Positions 60,785 through 64,000 of a DNA stretch of 64,000 nt are shown here, piece after piece. Position numbers and translations under genes: made by a program. Source of the DNA: Pseudooceanicola endophyticus (lineage in GTDB: Bacteria > Pseudomonadota > Alphaproteobacteria > Rhodobacterales > Rhodobacteraceae); the NCBI RefSeq assembly GCF_018760365.1, contig NZ_JAHIAB010000001.1, forward strand, positions 141,813-205,812, read 5' to 3'. The notes beneath the pieces were generated by a model. The model saw only the letters and a list, made by a program, of their open reading frames with translations. It made no database searches and was not told where the DNA came from. The number at the start of each line of letters is the position of its first letter. Position 1 is the first letter of the stretch.

Positions 60785-61624
60785 TCAGTGGCCGAAAACG
60801 TCCGAATCCGCCATGTCGGGATCCTCGCGGCCCATGCCATTCATCGCGGCCATCTCTGCCTCCGAAAGGGCAAATCCGAAGACATCGAGGTTCTCGGCCA
60901 GCCGCTTGGGGTTGGAGGATTTCGGCGCCGGCAGGTAGCCGGACTGGACATGCCAGCGCAGCACCACCTGGCCCGGGGTGACGCCATGGGCCTCGGCGGC
61001 GGCCGTCACGCGGGGATCGGACAGCAGTTCGCCGCCGCGCCCGATCGGGCTCCAGCTTTCGGTGATGATGCCGTGCGCGTTATGCACCGCAACGATATCG
61101 TCGCGACGGTGGTAGGGATCCAGCTGGATCTGGTTCACATGCGGCACGTAGCCCCGCGACAGCAGATCGTTCAGGTGCGTCACCTTGAAGTTCGACACGC
61201 CGATGGCGCGCACCAGCCCGGCATCCAGCACCTTCATCAGCCCCTCGAAGGCCTCCACGTAGCGGCCCTGGCCGGGGTTGGGCCAGTGGATCAGCAGCAG
61301 GTCGAGGTAATCGAGGCCCAGCCGCTCCAGGCTGCCCTCGCAGGCCTGGCGCACGCCTTCGACGGAATGCCAGGTCTTGTTGAACTTGGTGGTCACGAAG
61401 ACCTCGTCGCGGGGCACCGAGGAGGCCCGCAGCCCCTGCCCCACGCCCTTTTCATTGCCGTAATTCTCGGCGGTGTCGACCAGGCGGTAGCCCATATCCA
61501 GCGCGGTCTCGACGGTGCGCGCGGCCTCGGCATCGTCCATCGGCCAGGTGCCAAGACCCAGCTTCGGCATCTCGACGCCATTCGACAGCAGCGTCACAGG
61601 CGCCAGCTCAAGTGTCGTGGTCAT
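60785..61624 (-). CDS. aldo/keto reductase
   Basis: A 279-aa NADPH-dependent reductase of the AKR superfamily (DkgA/DkgB-like). The catalytic tetrad is visible: Asp in GYRLVDTAENYGNE with Tyr in the same motif, Lys in VFVTTKFN, and His in LDLLLIHWPNPG. NADPH-binding residues appear in the C-terminal APKSSNPKRLAENLDVF. ATG 61624 follows AGAGGAT. Substrate unknown; may act on 2,5-diketo-gluconate or methylglyoxal-type carbonyls. Confidence 0.93.
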   Translation of the reverse strand: MTTTLELAPVTLLSNGVEMPKLGLGTWPMDDAEAARTVETALDMGYRLVDTAENYGNEKGVGQGLRASSVPRDEVFVTTKFNKTWHSVEGVRQACEGSLERLGLDYLDLLLIHWPNPGQGRYVEAFEGLMKVLDAGLVRAIGVSNFKVTHLNDLLSRGYVPHVNQIQLDPYHRRDDIVAVHNAHGIITESWSPIGRGGELLSDPRVTAAAEAHGVTPGQVVLRWHVQSGYLPAPKSSNPKRLAENLDVFGFALSEAEMAAMNGMGREDPDMADSDVFGH

Positions 61625-61947
61625 GGAAAAATCCTCTTGTCGGAAAGCTCGGAGCGTTCCCTCCCGAAAACGCCCCGTCAAATCTGGCAGGTCGGGAACC
61701 CGCCCCCCACAGGTAGGGGCTGACGCCGCTTCGCGCCAGCCCAAGATGACGCAAAGGCAGTCTCGCACGGGCGATGCTTCGCCCGGCGCAGGGGGCACGA
61801 CGGCACAGAGCCTGCCCCGCCCCGTCTCCCGGCACCATACCCCTTTCGGTCCATACCGCGCCGCGCCCCCTGCGGGCAGTCTGGCCCCGTTCGCGCAGCC
61901 CTCCAGAGGCCGCGCCGCTCCACAGGGATCAAAAAAGGACAGACGGG
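61625..61947. other. 323-bp divergent intergenic region with two hairpins
   Basis: It lies between the AKR gene and urtA. Two hairpins are visible: GGGCTG (61717-61722) / CAGCCC (61737-61742) and CGGGCGA (61768-61774) / TCGCCCG (61779-61785, TGCT loop). I cannot assign an RNA family. A TGGCCC...GCGC stretch at 61882-61897 has the spacing of a sigma-54 promoter but matches poorly. Confidence 0.35.
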
Positions 61948-63141
61948 ATGAACACCTCCTCCATCAGCGCCATCGCACTGGCCATGGCCTTCGGCTTCAC
62001 CACCGCGGCCCAGGCCGAGGACAGCGTCAACGTCGGCGTGCTGCAATCGCTCTCGGGCACCATGGCGATCTCCGAGGTCACCGTGAAGAACGCCGAGGTC
62101 ATGGCCATCGACGAGATCAACGCCGCCGGCGGCGTCATGGGTCACCAGATCAAGGCCGTGGTCGAAGACGGCGCCTCGGACCCGGCGATCTTCGCCCAGA
62201 AGGCCACCAAGCTGATCCAGAACGACGACGTGGCGACCGTCTTCGGCGGCTGGACCTCGGCGTCGCGCAAGGCGATGCTGCCGGTCTTCGAACGCGAGAA
62301 GGCGCTGCTGTGGTACCCCGTCCAGTTCGAGGGCAACGAATGCTCCTCCAACATCATGTACTCGGGGGCGCAGCCCAACCAGCAGCTGCTGCCCGCCTAT
62401 GACTGGGCCAAGGCGGAAGGCTACAAGAGCTTCTTCCTGCTGGGCTCGGACTATGTCTTCCCGCGCACCGCGAACCTGATTGCCAAGAAGCACATCGCCA
62501 AGGACGGGCTGAAGCTGGCGGGCGAGGAATACGTGCCCCTGGGCGGCACCGATTTCTCGGCCGTGATCTCGAAGATCCGCGCCGCGAAACCGGATGTCAT
62601 CTTCAACACGCTGAACGGCGACAGCAACGTGTCCTTCTTCAAGCAGATGGCCGCCGCCGGCATGACCCCGGAGAAGATGCCGGTCATGAGCTTCTCGATC
62701 GCCGAGCAGGAAGCCAAAGCCATGGGCCCGTCGCTGGTCGAGGGGTCCTATGCGACCTGGAACTACTTCCAGTCGCTCGACACCCCGGCGAACCAGAAGT
62801 TCGTCGCCGACTACCAGTCGAAATTCGGCGCCAATGCGGCGATCACCGACCCGATGGTGCACGGCTATCTTGACGTCTACGCCTGGAAGGCCGCGGTCGA
62901 GAAGGCCGGCTCCTTCGATCCCGACGCCGTGCGCAAGGCCGCCGTGGGCCTCGACTTCGACACCCCCCTGGGCGAGGCGCATTTCGCCGCCAACCAGAGC
63001 CTCGTGCAGACCGCCTATGTCGGCCAGCTCGACAAGGACGGGCAGTTCCAGATCCTGTGGACCTCGGACGCCCCGATCGAGCCCAACCCCTACGATCCGG
63101 TCGCCTTCCCCGGCAAGACCTGCAACCCGGTCACCAACTGA
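61948..63141 (+). CDS. urtA: urea ABC transporter substrate-binding protein
   Basis: A 397-aa periplasmic binding protein. Signal peptide to about residue 23 (AQA/E). The Leu/Ile/Val-type fold begins VNVGVLQSLSGTMAISEVTVKNAEVMAIDEINAAGG; UrtA-specific stretches are FGGWTSASRKAMLPVFE, LLWYPVQFEGNECSSNIMYSGAQPNQQLLPAYDW and the C-terminal YDPVAFPGKTC. AAAAGGAC precedes the ATG. urtB follows after 74 bp, and the rest of urtCDE should lie beyond the window. Confidence 0.95.
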   Translation: MNTSSISAIALAMAFGFTTAAQAEDSVNVGVLQSLSGTMAISEVTVKNAEVMAIDEINAAGGVMGHQIKAVVEDGASDPAIFAQKATKLIQNDDVATVFGGWTSASRKAMLPVFEREKALLWYPVQFEGNECSSNIMYSGAQPNQQLLPAYDWAKAEGYKSFFLLGSDYVFPRTANLIAKKHIAKDGLKLAGEEYVPLGGTDFSAVISKIRAAKPDVIFNTLNGDSNVSFFKQMAAAGMTPEKMPVMSFSIAEQEAKAMGPSLVEGSYATWNYFQSLDTPANQKFVADYQSKFGANAAITDPMVHGYLDVYAWKAAVEKAGSFDPDAVRKAAVGLDFDTPLGEAHFAANQSLVQTAYVGQLDKDGQFQILWTSDAPIEPNPYDPVAFPGKTCNPVTN

Positions 63142-63215
63142 GCTGACACAGGGCCGTCCCCGCGCTCCCCGAGGGCGGCCCCTCCTTTCCCCAACATCGT
63201 AAGAAGGACAGACCA

Positions 63216-64000
63216 ATGCTTGATGGCGCCCTCCTCGCGGGGCAGGTGTTCAACGGTTTCAGCGTGGCTTCGCTGTTCGTGCTGGCGGCCCTCGGCCTGG
63301 CACTCAGCTTCGGCCTGATGCGGGTCATCAACATGGCCCATGGCGAAATGCTGATGCTGGGCGGATACCTGGCCTACCTGACCTACCTGATCGTTCCCGG
63401 CCCGCTGGCCATCCTTGTCGCCATGCCGGTCGCCTTCCTGGGCGCGGCGCTGCTGGGCGGCATCCTGGAAATCACCGTGATCCGCAAGCTTTCGGCGCGC
63501 CCCCTCGACACGCTGCTGGCGACCTGGGGCGTCAGCCTGATCCTGCAACAGGGCGCGCGTTCGATCTTCGGACCGATCGGCGTCGGCGTCACCGCGCCGG
63601 ACTGGCTCAACACCGGCTTCACCCTGGCAGGCGTCTACTTCCCCTCCACCCGGATCTTCATCCTGGCCGTTGCCGTGATCGTGCTGGTAGCGCTTGGCCT
63701 GCTGATCGCCCGCACCCGCCTTGGCCTGCTGGTGCGCGCCGTCAACCAGGACCGCATGATGGCCGCCGCCTCGGGCATCAACGTGCGCCGGGTCGATCTG
63801 GCCGTCTTCTGTCTGGGCACCGGGATCGCGGGGCTTGCGGGCGTCGTGCTCTCGCTGCTGGGGCCGGTGACGCCATCGGTCGGGCAAAGCTACATCATCC
63901 CCGCCTTCCTGGTGGTCGTGATGGGGGGCCTTGGCTCGATGGTGGGCACCACCATCGCCGCGATCATCCTCGGCCTTGTCTCGGCGCTCAGCCAGATCTT
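63216..64000 (+). CDS. urtB: urea ABC transporter permease UrtB (partial, cut by window end)
   Basis: The frame is open from ATG 63216 to the window edge (261 codons). The protein is a LivH-type permease: SLFVLAALGLALSFGLMRVINMAHGEMLMLGGYLAYLTYL at the start and the EAA-like RTRLGLLVRAVNQDRMMAAASGINVRRVDLAVFCLGTGIAGLAGVVLSLLGPVTPSVGQSYIIPAFLVVVMGGLGS region. AGAAGGAC precedes the ATG. It is shorter than the UrtB of some other bacteria, which have an N-terminal extension. No stop is seen, and the C-terminus lies outside. Confidence 0.93.
   Translation, partial: MLDGALLAGQVFNGFSVASLFVLAALGLALSFGLMRVINMAHGEMLMLGGYLAYLTYLIVPGPLAILVAMPVAFLGAALLGGILEITVIRKLSARPLDTLLATWGVSLILQQGARSIFGPIGVGVTAPDWLNTGFTLAGVYFPSTRIFILAVAVIVLVALGLLIARTRLGLLVRAVNQDRMMAAASGINVRRVDLAVFCLGTGIAGLAGVVLSLLGPVTPSVGQSYIIPAFLVVVMGGLGSMVGTTIAAIILGLVSALSQI

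Noticed and set aside
61882-61897. Sigma-54 (-24/-12) promoter upstream of urtA
   Set aside because: GG and GC have the right spacing, but the -12 element reads GCGC instead of TTGC and the -24 element lacks GCAC. Too weak to annotate, although nitrogen control of urtA would make sense.

Overview
The window looks like a chromosomal segment of an alphaproteobacterium of the order Rhodobacterales (Rhodobacteraceae/Paracoccaceae). It is GC-rich with a strong codon bias to G/C in third positions. Indicators are the split his operon (hisB-hisH, hisA, hisF-hisE), C4-pathway hemA with an FnrL-like site, edd-eda, a zinc-finger-degenerate DksA, the coupled PIN/RNA methyltransferase pair of the RSP_2648/RSP_2647 type, DUF6778, DUF2852 and DUF2927 proteins, and two copies of a short extragenic repeat that I associate with this order. 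Genus cannot be fixed from the sequence. Most of the window is ordinary core genome; I see no prophage, insertion sequence, integrase or CRISPR array.

Layout. 1-7.0 kb: tail of a histidine kinase, a 15-bp minisatellite, then histidine biosynthesis interleaved with DUF2147 and DUF2867 genes, a VOC protein coupled to a dGTPase-like gene, and erpA coupled to a 59-codon VbhA-like antitoxin ORF. 7.3-9.9 kb: xth, an FAD monooxygenase, dksA. 10.4-16.3 kb: MoxR ATPase, DUF2927 lipoprotein, 55-aa membrane protein, VWA/CoxE-like protein, DUF2252 protein and OsmC. 16.4-20.7 kb: M48 protease with a luciferase-like oxidoreductase, PIN protein with RNA methyltransferase, DUF6778 lipoprotein. 20.9-29.3 kb: edd-eda with a LacI-type operator and strong terminator, glnE, Nudix, phosphate transporter, YbaK. 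29.3-32.2 kb: DUF2852 gene preceded by two matching inverted repeats, RDD protein, bpt, glycine-zipper protein.

32.2-39.0 kb: a complete TRAP transporter (binding protein resembling 2-oxoacid binders) divergent from a Cache-domain kinase and NarL-type regulator that probably control it. 39.1-42.8 kb: a secreted delta-class carbonic anhydrase, then ilvB-ilvH behind a classical branched-chain amino acid attenuator with leader peptide MMTLVIIVEERRMGR. 43-49.6 kb: XRE regulator with an FNR-like site, aminotransferase, periplasmic M48/TPR protease and two DsbA-like proteins, ispG. 49.7-52.8 kb: RodZ-like protein and hemA. 53.2-56.4 kb: M20 peptidase, unknown protein, a stand-alone RarA-C-like protein and three identical tRNA-Asp genes, each with its own promoter and terminator. 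56.5-64 kb: mntH/mntR, an MFS-USP fusion with a divergent MarR regulator, aldo/keto reductase and the start of the urea ABC transporter (urtA, urtB cut by the window end).

The best candidates for new biology are the VbhA-like antitoxin ORF with no Fic partner, the paired ATGTRAA-N5-TTCACAT sites before DUF2852, and the MoxR/lipoprotein/VWA/DUF2252 module. All family names come from recognising sequence motifs by eye; no search was run.
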